NCBI RefSeq assembly: GCF_011762485.1 | Contig: NZ_JAAKGI010000003.1 | Span: forward strand, 124,001-188,000 | DNA from: Yeosuana marina | Lineage (GTDB): Bacteria > Bacteroidota > Bacteroidia > Flavobacteriales > Flavobacteriaceae | Direction of reading: 5' to 3' | DNA length: 64,000 bases | Shown: piece by piece, positions 28,801 to 35,885 of the stretch | How the letters are laid out: each line of letters begins with the position of its first letter | How positions within the stretch are numbered: position 1 is the first letter of the stretch | The notes under the pieces: generated by a model | What the model saw: the letters and a program-made list of their open reading frames with translations, nothing else | What the model was told of the DNA's origin: nothing | The model's database searches: none | Translations under genes and position numbers: made by a program

Positions 28801-30396
28801 TACAATTTCTTCACGAATACCGTCTAACGGTGGGTTGGTAACCTGTGCAAATAATTGTTTAAAATAGTTTGAAATGAGTTGAGGTTTATCAGATAATACG
28901 GCTAAAGGGGTATCAATACCCATGGAGCCTAAAGCTTCTTTACCACCTACAGCCATTGGGGTAATAACCTCTTGAATATCTTCAAACGTATAATTAAATA
29001 AACGTTGTCTTGTCTTTATATCGATAGTTTCAATGGGACAGGTGTCATTGGTGTAAGGCACATCTTTTAAATGAAGCCTTTTATTTTTCAGCCATTCTTT
29101 ATAGGGTCTTTCTGAAACAATTTTACTTTTAATTTCTTCATCTTCAATAATGCGTCCTTCGTTCATATCTACCAAGAACATTTTACCAGGTTCTAATCGA
29201 CCATGTTTTTCAACATCTTCGGGAGCAATATCAACTACGCCTATTTCAGAAGACATAATAAGTTTACCACTTTTTGTAACGGTATATCTTGATGGTCTTA
29301 AACCGTTTCTATCTAATAAAGCACCAATATAGTCGCCATCTGTAAAAGGCACAGAAGCAGGACCGTCCCAAGGCTCCATGATACAGGCATTATACTCGTA
29401 GAAGGCTTTTCTATCTTCTGTCATGGTTTGATGTTTTTCCCAGGCTTCAGGAATCATCATCATCATAATTTCTGGTAACGATCTTCCTGTGTGAGTCAAT
29501 AATTCAACCACCATATCCATAGAGGCAGAATCAGATTTTCCTGGCAAGATTATAGGGAATAATTTCTCTATTTGTGGTCCGAAGACATCACTTTTCATGA
29601 TTTCTTCACGAATACGCATTCTACTCACATTTCCTCGTAGGGTATTAATTTCTCCATTTTGACACATATATCGGAATGGCTGTGCTAACTCCCAAGTGGG
29701 CATCGTATTAGTAGAGAAACGCTGATGTACTAGAGCTAGACGAGTAACCAAATCTATCTGTTGTAAATCTGTATAATACGGCCCAATATCTTCAGGCATG
29801 ATGATGCCTTTATATATTAAGGTTGTTGTTGATAAACTTGGTACATAAAAGTAACCGCTTTCAGAAATTTTAGAATTTCTAATGGTGTGCTCTGTAATTT
29901 TACGTGCTGCATAAAGCTTTGCTTTAAAAACATTTTCAGAAATATCTTCTGTTTTACCAATAAAAATTTGTTCGATAATTGGTTCTGAAGCCAAGGCTAT
30001 TTCTCCAAGATTGGAGGAGTCTACAGGTACTTTTCTCCAACCTAATAGAGACAATCCTTGGGCTTTTATTTCTTGCTCAAAAATGGTTTTACAAAACTGA
30101 TATTGATTGGAAACTTTCGGTAGAAATACCATGCCTACAGCATAGTCTCGTTGTGCCGGAATTTTAAAATTACAGACACGTTTAAAATACTCGTGAGGGA
30201 TATCAATTAATAAACCTGCACCATCACCTGTTTTCCCATCGGCACTAACACCTCCTCTGTGTTCTAATTTTACAAGAATTTCTAACGCATCATGGATGAT
30301 TTGATTTGTTTTCTCTCCTTTAAGATTACAAATAAAACCAGCTCCACAATTTTCGTGTTCAAATTCTGGTAAATACATTCCTTGTTTCTTCAACAT
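25882..30396 (-). CDS. gltB: Glutamate synthase, large (alpha) subunit
   Basis: 1504 residues; transfers the glutamine amide to 2-oxoglutarate. The frame is open to 30585, but the enzyme begins [20 protein letters not shown], placing the start at 30396. The nucleophile Cys17 becomes N-terminal after removal of a short propeptide, as known for the family. Then follow the class II amidotransferase domain, the central domain, the FMN/synthase domain with 3Fe-4S ligands in [15 protein letters not shown], and the C-terminal GXGXG beta-helix. A promoter-like TTG-N19-TATATTCG lies about 40-70 bases upstream. Confidence 0.96.
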   Translation of the reverse strand: MLKKQGMYLPEFEHENCGAGFICNLKGEKTNQIIHDALEILVKLEHRGGVSADGKTGDGAGLLIDIPHEYFKRVCNFKIPAQRDYAVGMVFLPKVSNQYQFCKTIFEQEIKAQGLSLLGWRKVPVDSSNLGEIALASEPIIEQIFIGKTEDISENVFKAKLYAARKITEHTIRNSKISESGYFYVPSLSTTTLIYKGIIMPEDIGPYYTDLQQIDLVTRLALVHQRFSTNTMPTWELAQPFRYMCQNGEINTLRGNVSRMRIREEIMKSDVFGPQIEKLFPIILPGKSDSASMDMVVELLTHTGRSLPEIMMMMIPEAWEKHQTMTEDRKAFYEYNACIMEPWDGPASVPFTDGDYIGALLDRNGLRPSRYTVTKSGKLIMSSEIGVVDIAPEDVEKHGRLEPGKMFLVDMNEGRIIEDEEIKSKIVSERPYKEWLKNKRLHLKDVPYTNDTCPIETIDIKTRQRLFNYTFEDIQEVITPMAVGGKEALGSMGIDTPLAVLSDKPQLISNYFKQLFAQVTNPPLDGIREEIVTDISLNLGEDRNIFNISEEQCRKLKIQNPVISNADLEKIRTISIESFKAETIEILYPKSEGLNGLENALEDIIVQTTKALERGTNIIILSDRGVNKQFAPIPALLACSYVNHQMNRLRKRSYFDIIIESAEPREPHHFATLFGYGASAINPYMVNEIIRMQVKEGFIVGMDEQKAVDNFNKAIGKGILKVMNKIGISTLHSYRGSQIFEIVGFNSQFVEKYFPYTASRIEGIGLYEIEKEINERYKYAYPDNTIDKRLGLNIGGDYRWRRNGEKHLFNPTTVAKLQQAVRLSDQASYDVYSKAINEQSENLMTIRGLFEFDNLDPIPLEEVEDWTEIVKHFKTGAMSYGSISREAHENLAIAMNRIGGKSNSGEGGEDRKRFHPDVNGDSRNSAIKQVASGRFGVTSHYLTNAKEIQIKMAQGAKPGEGGQLPGEKVLPWIAAARNSTPFVGLISPPPHHDIYSIEDLAQLIFDLKNANRDARVNVKLVSEVGVGTIAAGVAKAKADVVLISGYDGGTGASPLTSLKHAGLPWELGLSEAQQTLVLNNLRSRIVVECDGQLKTGRDVAIAALLGAEEFGFATAPLVASGCIMMRKCHLNTCPVGIATQDKELRKNFKGTPEHVINFFYYIAEELRGIMAQLGFRTLKEMVGQTHKINANKAIKHYKAKGLDLSAILYRPEAYSKMPVRNTEKQDHNLEDVLDFTILKDSHRALYRKEKMDLAYPINNTNRTVGAIVSNEISKIYGHLGLPEDTLNIGFKGSAGQSFGAFGAHGLTFTLEGNTNDYLGKGLSGAKLIVKKPAKADFIAENNIIVGNVCLFGAVQGQAFINGIAGERFAVRNSGATAVVEGVGDHCCEYMTGGKVVVLGRTGRNFAAGMSGGIAYVYDPENKFTNGLCNTETIEFETITAEDDSELKTLIEKHVLYTNSSLGNRLLADWENSLNNFVKVMPTEYKRALKRLETEEPMVEELTIA

Positions 30397-30434
30397 AATC
30401 AACAAATTTTGGTTTGAAATAAGACTTTTCAAAG

Positions 30435-30464
30435 CGAATATATGCAGTAGATTTTGAATTACAA
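30435..30464 (-). promoter_or_regulatory. Candidate promoter of gltBD
   Basis: Read on the minus strand: TTG, 19 bases, TATATTCG. This matches the Bacteroidota pattern TTG-N19-TAnnTTTG with one mismatch in the -7 element. It lies 39 bases before the gltB start codon. Confidence 0.5.
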
Positions 30465-30712
30465 CAAGTGCTATTTCATTATTTCGATTTTTGATGCATA
30501 TGTGATATAAAAATAAGTATATATCAATAATTGCGGTTTTTTTTAACAAATATTCATTTGTTAAATAATTAACAAAAATTAACAAATTGTAAATTAATCA
30601 TAACAAAAGTGGGTTTAAACAACAATAATGACATCAAATAATAATAATTAATATGAAATACTCAATTTCTAGTATTATTAAAAAATCAAAAAATCAAATA
30701 ATAAATAAAATG

Positions 30713-30783
30713 CCCTCAAAAAAATAGGGTAAAAATATTTAAATCAATAAAAGTTAACCAATGACCCCTATTTTTTTTAGGGT
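30713..30783 (+). promoter_or_regulatory. Alternating ACCC/GGGT inverted repeats upstream of the porin-PII-amt operon
   Basis: Four segments that can pair in competing ways: CCCT (30713-30716), AAAAAAATAGGGT (30718-30730), ACCCCTATTTTTTT (30764-30777) and TAGGGT (30778-30783). Segments 2 and 3 can form a 13-pair stem with one bulged C; 1-2 and 3-4 form short local hairpins. It could be a set of protein operators or an attenuator-like leader, depending on where transcription starts. Confidence 0.45.
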
Positions 30784-30862
30784 ATAAAAGTTTTTTACAT
30801 AAGTTTACGTCGTATTAACAAAAAAATAACACTTAAAAACAATAACTTAAAATTAAACAATT

Positions 30863-31861
30863 ATGAAAAAACTTATTACACTTTCGATGCTCTTTATGGC
30901 AACGGCAATTTTTGCTCAAGAGGAAGCACCAGCTAAAAAAGTTAGTATTAGCGGTACGATAGATACTTATTACAAAACAAACTTAAGTTCTCCAGATAAT
31001 TTATCTGCTACTCCCGGGACTTCTTTTGCAAACGAAACAGGGTTTGCTTTAGGGATGGCTAATATTATTGCGTCTTATGATGGTGAAAAAACAGGTGTTG
31101 TTGCCGATGTAGTTTTTGGACCAAGAGGAGATGCTGCTATAGGAGGTTACAACCTTAACCAATTATATGCTTATTGGAATGTATCTGAAAGCACAACATT
31201 AACAATGGGTCGTTTTAATACTTATTTAGGGTATGAGGTCATTTCACCAGCAGCTAATTTTAACTATAGTACTTCTTATTTGTTTTCTTACGGACCATTC
31301 TCTCATGTAGGATTAAAAGCTGATTTTGCATTATCTGATGATTTTAGTTTAATGTTAGCCGTTATGAATGCGACAGATACAAACAATAATATGACTGGTG
31401 ATTATGCTTTAGGGGCACAATTGGGATATTCAGGTCAATTCTTAAATTTCTATTATGATTCTGGTGTAAAACTTGGATTCGAAATTGATTATACAGGTGG
31501 ATTTGATTTATCAGATTCTTTCTTCTTAGGTATTAATGCTGCTTACCAAGATAACGATGGTCTAGGTTTTTATGGGGCTGCTTTATACCCTCAATTAGCT
31601 ACTTCAGATTCTTTTACTATTGGTTTAAGAGGAGAATATTTTGAAGAAATGGGTGATTATGGAGCTATAGGAACTGGTTTAGAAGACACGAGTGTTCTTG
31701 CCTTAACATTAACAGGAAGTTATTCAATTGAAAATTTAACTATTAAACCAGAACTAAGATTGGATAGTTCATCTGACGATTCAAGTTTTTTACTTGATAG
31801 TAACGGGGCACCATCTAAAAGCTTAAGTTCATTTGCTTTAGCTGCAATATATAGTTTCTAA
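30863..31861 (+). CDS. Outer-membrane beta-barrel porin
   Basis: 332 residues. Signal peptide MKKLITLSMLFMATAIFAQ, then alternating hydrophobic and aromatic strands with tight turns, ending in a C-terminal Phe (AIYSF), the usual barrel-assembly signal. It belongs to the flavobacterial porins annotated near nitrogen genes. Its place directly before PII and amt genes (27 bases to PII) suggests a channel that lets ammonium or another small nutrient through the outer membrane. Specificity is inferred from context only. Confidence 0.85.
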   Translation: MKKLITLSMLFMATAIFAQEEAPAKKVSISGTIDTYYKTNLSSPDNLSATPGTSFANETGFALGMANIIASYDGEKTGVVADVVFGPRGDAAIGGYNLNQLYAYWNVSESTTLTMGRFNTYLGYEVISPAANFNYSTSYLFSYGPFSHVGLKADFALSDDFSLMLAVMNATDTNNNMTGDYALGAQLGYSGQFLNFYYDSGVKLGFEIDYTGGFDLSDSFFLGINAAYQDNDGLGFYGAALYPQLATSDSFTIGLRGEYFEEMGDYGAIGTGLEDTSVLALTLTGSYSIENLTIKPELRLDSSSDDSSFLLDSNGAPSKSLSSFALAAIYSF

Positions 31862-31888
31862 AAACCTTAATTAAAATACATAATAATT

Positions 31889-32227
31889 ATGAAGAAAATT
31901 GAAGCAATAATTAGAAAATCTAAATACCGCGAAGTAAAAGAAGCTCTGCATGGTGTTGGAGTAAACTTTTTCTCTTACTGGGATGTTACAGGATTGGGAA
32001 ATGAAAAAGAAGGGCATGTATATAGAAGTGTAACTTATAGTACTAGTGATATTCAACGCAGATATTTGTCTATAGTTGTAAATGATGATTTTGCTGAAGT
32101 TACGGTAAATGCTATCCTTAGTTCTGCTGCAACTGGAGAAGTTGGAGATGGCAAAATTTTCGTATCAGATATACAGGAATGCTATAGAATAAGAACAGGA
32201 GAAAAAGGTGGAGACACTTTAAAATAA
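31889..32227 (+). CDS. PII-type nitrogen regulatory protein, copy 1
   Basis: 112 residues. Signalling trimer that normally reads 2-oxoglutarate and ATP/ADP and plugs or controls the neighbouring ammonium channel. The T-loop Tyr is present (Tyr50 in SVTYSTSD) and the C-terminal GDGKIFV...YRIRTGE is normal. Residues aligned by eye to E. coli GlnB Gln39, Lys58 and Lys90 are Glu39, Arg57 and Glu. All three copies here share these changes or equivalents. The amt start is 26 bases downstream, the classical glnK-amtB order. Confidence 0.92.
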   Translation: MKKIEAIIRKSKYREVKEALHGVGVNFFSYWDVTGLGNEKEGHVYRSVTYSTSDIQRRYLSIVVNDDFAEVTVNAILSSAATGEVGDGKIFVSDIQECYRIRTGEKGGDTLK

Positions 32228-32253
32228 TAATCAATCATTAAAAACATTTAATT

Positions 32254-33474
32254 ATGGAAGAAGTAAATGCAGTATTAGATTTAATGTGGATATTAATAGC
32301 TGGTATATTGGTTTTCTTTATGCAAGCTGGATTTACATTAGTAGAAACAGGATTCACAAGGTCTAAAAATACTATTAACATTATTATGAAAAACTTAATG
32401 GACTTATGTATAGGGTCTCTTGGGTTTTGGTTAATAGGATACACACTTATGTATGGAGACGATATAGGAAGTTTTATTGGTAACCCTTCATTGTTTTATA
32501 ATGTTGATGGAGAAATGCATAATCTGTTTTTCCAAACAGTATTTTGTGCTACAGCCGCAACTATTGTTTCTGGAGCTATTGCAGAAAGAACTAAATTCTC
32601 TACCTATTTAATTTTCTCTTTTGTGATGACAGTTCTTATCTATCCTATATCTGGTCACTGGGTATGGCAAGGAGATGGTTGGTTAACTAACTTAGGATTT
32701 ATTGATTTTGCTGGTTCAACAGTGGTACATTCAGTTGGTGGATGGGCGGCTTTAGTTGCTGCAGCATTAGTTGGCCCAAGAATTGGTAAATATACTAACG
32801 GGAAATCAAATGCAATTCCTGGACATAGCATTCTATTTGGAGCGTTAGGTGTATTTATTCTTTGGTTAGGATGGTTTGGATTCAATGGTGGTTCTGAGTT
32901 AGCAATTTCAGGAGATAGTGCTAATCACGTATCAAATATTATCATAACAACTAACTTAGCCGCAGCGGCTGGTGCTATTGCAGCCTTGTTTTTAACTTGG
33001 ATAAAGTATGGTAAGCCAGATGCATCTATGACGTTAAATGGTGCTCTAGCAGGATTAGTTGGTGTAACAGCTGGTTGTGCTGCTGTAGATAATTATGGAG
33101 CAACAGCAATTGGACTTATTTGTGGAATTATAGTTGTTTTATCAATTGAGTTTATTGATAAAAAATTAAAAATTGATGATCCTGTAGGAGCTGTATCTGT
33201 TCACGGTGTTTGTGGAGCAATAGGCACGTTACTTGTAGGTGTGTTTGCTACAGATGGTGGTTTATTTTACGGTGGTGGATTCTCACAATTAGGAGCACAA
33301 GCTGCTGGTGTATTTGGAATAGGCGCTTGGTCTTTAGTGACATCATTCATCATATTATTTATTCTTAAGAAAACAATTGGATTAAGAGTTTCTGAAAAAG
33401 AAGAAGTTGAAGGATTAGATATTCATGAGCATGGTATGGAGGCGTATCCAGACTTCAGATTAAATGAGCATTAA
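32254..33474 (+). CDS. amt: Ammonium transporter, copy 1
   Basis: 406 residues, about eleven membrane segments. Pore twin histidines lie in TVVHSVGGW and SVHGVCGAIG. Also present: TGFTRSKNTINIIMKN, TAATIVSGAIAERTKF and the cytoplasmic tail VSEKEEVEGLDIHEHGMEAYP, where PII docks in relatives. Conducts ammonia/ammonium inward. It starts without a classic cleaved signal, as in many flavobacterial Amt proteins. Paired with PII copy 1 and closed by an intrinsic terminator. Confidence 0.95.
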   Translation: MEEVNAVLDLMWILIAGILVFFMQAGFTLVETGFTRSKNTINIIMKNLMDLCIGSLGFWLIGYTLMYGDDIGSFIGNPSLFYNVDGEMHNLFFQTVFCATAATIVSGAIAERTKFSTYLIFSFVMTVLIYPISGHWVWQGDGWLTNLGFIDFAGSTVVHSVGGWAALVAAALVGPRIGKYTNGKSNAIPGHSILFGALGVFILWLGWFGFNGGSELAISGDSANHVSNIIITTNLAAAAGAIAALFLTWIKYGKPDASMTLNGALAGLVGVTAGCAAVDNYGATAIGLICGIIVVLSIEFIDKKLKIDDPVGAVSVHGVCGAIGTLLVGVFATDGGLFYGGGFSQLGAQAAGVFGIGAWSLVTSFIILFILKKTIGLRVSEKEEVEGLDIHEHGMEAYPDFRLNEH

Positions 33475-33505
33475 TATCATATTAAATTAAAAAAGCATTT
33501 TTTGT

Positions 33506-33537
33506 AAAAGGATCCCTAAATTTTTAGGGGTCCTTTT
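33506..33537 (+). terminator. Intrinsic terminator after amt copy 1
   Basis: Arms AAAAGGATCCCTAAA and TTTAGGGGTCCTTTT, nearly perfect, with a T-rich end. It separates the first PII-amt pair from the second. Confidence 0.8.
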
Positions 33538-33600
33538 GTTATTTTATCATTTTTTACTCCATACACCCTTCCTGTTTATATATTTTTAAATTAATTTATA

Positions 33601-33608
33601 TACTTTTG
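33601..33608 (+). promoter_or_regulatory. Candidate -7 element for the second PII-amt pair
   Basis: TACTTTTG is an exact match to TAnnTTTG and ends 22 bases before the ATG of PII copy 2. No TTG at the expected -33 distance, so an activator may be needed. Confidence 0.4.
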
Positions 33609-33630
33609 GCTTCAAAGCATAAATAACAAT

Positions 33631-33969
33631 ATGAAAAAAATTGAAGCAATTATTAGAAAATCAAAATATCGAGATGTAAAGGAGTCATTGCATAATGTTG
33701 GAGTAAACTTTTTTTCTTACTGGGATGTAACCGGAATTGGAAATGAAAAAGAAGGGCATGTTTACCGGGGTATAGAATATAGTACTAGTGATATTCAACG
33801 CAGGTATTTATCTATAGTTGTAAATGATGATTTTGCAGATGCAACGGTTAATGCAATTATTGGTTCTGCAGGAACAGATGAGGTTGGTGATGGAAAAATA
33901 TTTGTCTCTGAAATCCAAGAGTCTATTAGAATTAGAACTGGAGAAAGAGGAGAACAAACTTTAAAATAA
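33631..33969 (+). CDS. PII-type nitrogen regulatory protein, copy 2
   Basis: 112 residues, closely similar to copies 1 and 3. The T-loop reads GIEYSTSDIQRRY with Tyr50. The same substitutions occur at the ligand-site positions (Glu39, Arg57, and Glu in DEVGDGKIF). The C-terminus, RIRTGERGEQTLK, differs from the GEKGGDTLK end of the other two. It is 24 bases ahead of amt copy 2, so a second glnK-amtB-type pair. It probably arose by local duplication of the pair. Confidence 0.92.
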   Translation: MKKIEAIIRKSKYRDVKESLHNVGVNFFSYWDVTGIGNEKEGHVYRGIEYSTSDIQRRYLSIVVNDDFADATVNAIIGSAGTDEVGDGKIFVSEIQESIRIRTGERGEQTLK

Positions 33970-33993
33970 ACTACTAAACTATAATAAATTTTT

Positions 33994-35238
33994 ATGGAAT
34001 TACTTACTACAAATAATGTATGGATGATGATCTGTACCGCGCTTGTTTTTTTTATGCACTTAGGGTTTTCCCTTTTAGAAATAGGACTAACAAGACAAAA
34101 AAACACAATAAACGTTTTATTCAAAAACATTTTCATTATTACAATTGGCCTTTTACTATATTTTATAGTAGGATTTAATTTGATGTATCCAGGAGAATTT
34201 AATGGGGTTTTGGCTATGCCACATTTTGGTATTGGTTTAGGAGATATGCAAAATGCATTTACCAATGCAGATGGATCATTTTATGCAGATGGAGGATATA
34301 CTTATTGGACGGATTTCTTGTTTCAAGGCATGTTTGCTGCAACAGCTGCAACCATAGTTTCTGGTGCTGTAGCTGAGCGTGTGAAAATAGTACCGTTTAT
34401 GATTTTTACTATATTTTATGTAGGATTAGTATACCCAATTGCAGGTTCTTGGAAATGGGGCGGAGGGTTTTTACAGTCTATGGAAACCCCTTTTTATGAT
34501 TTTGCAGGATCAACATTAGTACACTCAGTTGGAGGGTGGGCAGCTTTGGTTGCCGTGTGGTTATTAGGACCTAGAATAGGTAAATTTAAAGATGGGAAAG
34601 CACAAGCAATACCTGGACATAACCTGCCTTTGGCAACATCTGGTGTCTTGATACTCTGGTTAGGTTGGTTCGGTTTTAATGGCGGATCTGTGCTCTCTGC
34701 AGACCCTAGTTTAACATCTTTAACATTAGTAACAACCTGTTTGGCAGCAGCAGCTGGAGGAGTTGTATGTATGTTGGTTTCTACGGTTATGTACAAAAAT
34801 TTAGATTTAACCATGTTTTTAAATGGTATTTTAGGAGGCTTGGTTGGTATTACGGCAGGAGCAGATCAAATGAGTCCCATGGATGCAATATTAATTGGTT
34901 CAATAGCAGGAGCCCTTATTGTTTTTGCTGTTGCGTGTATTGACAAAATAAAATTAGATGATCCAGTAGGGGCTATTGCGGTTCACTTAATTTGTGGTGT
35001 TTGGGGGACTTTAGCCGTTGGAATTTTTGGTAATTTAGCTGGAGTAAGTCAATTTTTTAGTCAATTAATGGGTGTTGGAGCTTATGCTATATTTTGTTTG
35101 ATAACAAGTTTTGTCATATTATTTGTATTGAAGAAAACCGTTGGAATTAGGGTTTCTGAAAAAGAAGAATTAGAAGGCTTAGATATTCATGAACATGGTA
35201 TGGATGCCTATCCAGATTTTAGGTTAAATGAGCACTAA
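33994..35238 (+). CDS. amt: Ammonium transporter, copy 2
   Basis: 414 residues with the same architecture as copy 1: pore histidines in TLVHSVGGW and AVHLICGVWG, TAATIVSGAVAERVK, and an almost identical cytoplasmic tail (VSEKEELEGLDIHEHGMDAY). It has an additional loop of about 15 residues near position 85 (DMQNAFTNADGSFYADGG). The core has diverged more than the tail, as if the PII-docking tail were under stronger constraint. Confidence 0.95.
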   Translation: MELLTTNNVWMMICTALVFFMHLGFSLLEIGLTRQKNTINVLFKNIFIITIGLLLYFIVGFNLMYPGEFNGVLAMPHFGIGLGDMQNAFTNADGSFYADGGYTYWTDFLFQGMFAATAATIVSGAVAERVKIVPFMIFTIFYVGLVYPIAGSWKWGGGFLQSMETPFYDFAGSTLVHSVGGWAALVAVWLLGPRIGKFKDGKAQAIPGHNLPLATSGVLILWLGWFGFNGGSVLSADPSLTSLTLVTTCLAAAAGGVVCMLVSTVMYKNLDLTMFLNGILGGLVGITAGADQMSPMDAILIGSIAGALIVFAVACIDKIKLDDPVGAIAVHLICGVWGTLAVGIFGNLAGVSQFFSQLMGVGAYAIFCLITSFVILFVLKKTVGIRVSEKEELEGLDIHEHGMDAYPDFRLNEH

Positions 35239-35272
35239 AATTTAGTTATTGCATGGTATTGTTAGATATTGT

Positions 35273-35308
35273 AAAAAAGATGGTTCGCCTTAGGGAGCCA
35301 TCTTTTTT
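35273..35308 (+). terminator. Intrinsic terminator after amt copy 2
   Basis: AAAAAAGATGG ... CCATCTTTTTTT with an inner stem containing one bulge and one G-T pair. Confidence 0.75.
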
Positions 35309-35401
35309 TATTCATAATAAAACCAAATAAATATGGTCTCATAAAAAATATTAATAATATTTTATGTATTTTCATATGAATTAATACAAGTATTGGAAAC
35401 C

Positions 35402-35740
35402 ATGAAAAAAGTAGAAGCAATTATTAGAAAATCTAAATACATTGAGGTAAAAAAGGCGCTACACGATGTAGGAGTTAATTTTTTCTCGTATTGGGATGTT
35501 ACTGGGATAGGCAACGAAAAAGAGGGACATGTTTACCGGGGTGTTACATACAGTACCAGTGATATTCAGAGAAGATATCTTTCTATAGTAGTCAATGATG
35601 ATTTTGCTGATGCAACGGTCAATGCTATTATCAGTTCAGCGGCAACTGGTGATGTGGGAGACGGAAAGATTTTTGTATCAGATATACAAGAGTCTTACAG
35701 AATTAGAACAGGAGAAAAAGGCGGAGACACATTAAAATAA
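35402..35740 (+). CDS. PII-type nitrogen regulatory protein, copy 3 (no paired amt)
   Basis: 112 residues. The frame can be read from a TTG at 35393, but the ATG at 35402 gives exactly the length and N-terminus (MKKVEAIIRKSK) of the other copies. Tyr50, Glu39, Arg57 and Asp (GDVGDGKIF) occupy the sites discussed for copy 1. Its C-terminus is almost that of copy 1. It has its own upstream gap after a terminator and no transporter downstream, so it may serve both channels or another target such as glutamate synthase. Confidence 0.92.
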   Translation: MKKVEAIIRKSKYIEVKKALHDVGVNFFSYWDVTGIGNEKEGHVYRGVTYSTSDIQRRYLSIVVNDDFADATVNAIISSAATGDVGDGKIFVSDIQESYRIRTGEKGGDTLK

Positions 35741-35832
35741 TTTAAAACTAGTTACAGAACTGCTTATATCTAATAATGTTTGAGCTTATCAATATTATAA
35801 GTTCAAAAAGCATTAATTTATCAATCATCACA

Positions 35833-35865
35833 AAAAAAGGAATCATAATTTATGCTTCCTTTTTT
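35833..35865. terminator. Bidirectional terminator between PII copy 3 and ppc
   Basis: Arms AAAAAAGGAA and TTCCTTTTTT around an AT-rich loop, between convergent genes. Confidence 0.7.
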
Positions 35866-35885
35866 AACAGTTTTTAAAATGCTTG

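Larger units (their letters stand above)
30397..30862. other. Divergent regulatory region between gltB and the porin-PII-amt genes
   Basis: 466 bases without a gene I would defend. The gltB-proximal part carries a promoter-like sequence. The porin-proximal part carries an alternating series of ACCC/GGGT inverted repeats (30713-30783) and a weak TAAGTTTA -7-like element (30800-30807). Strongly AT-rich otherwise. Both directions concern nitrogen genes, so shared nitrogen control is a fair inference. Confidence 0.6.

Noticed and set aside
30397..30585. Upstream extension of gltB by 63 residues
   Set aside because: The extension would place a hydrophobic stretch before the catalytic Cys propeptide, and it covers a promoter-like sequence.
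31889..35740. Repeated PII-amt units as a possible assembly duplication
   Set aside because: The copies differ clearly at nucleotide level and have different intergenic sequences and terminators, so they are true paralogues.
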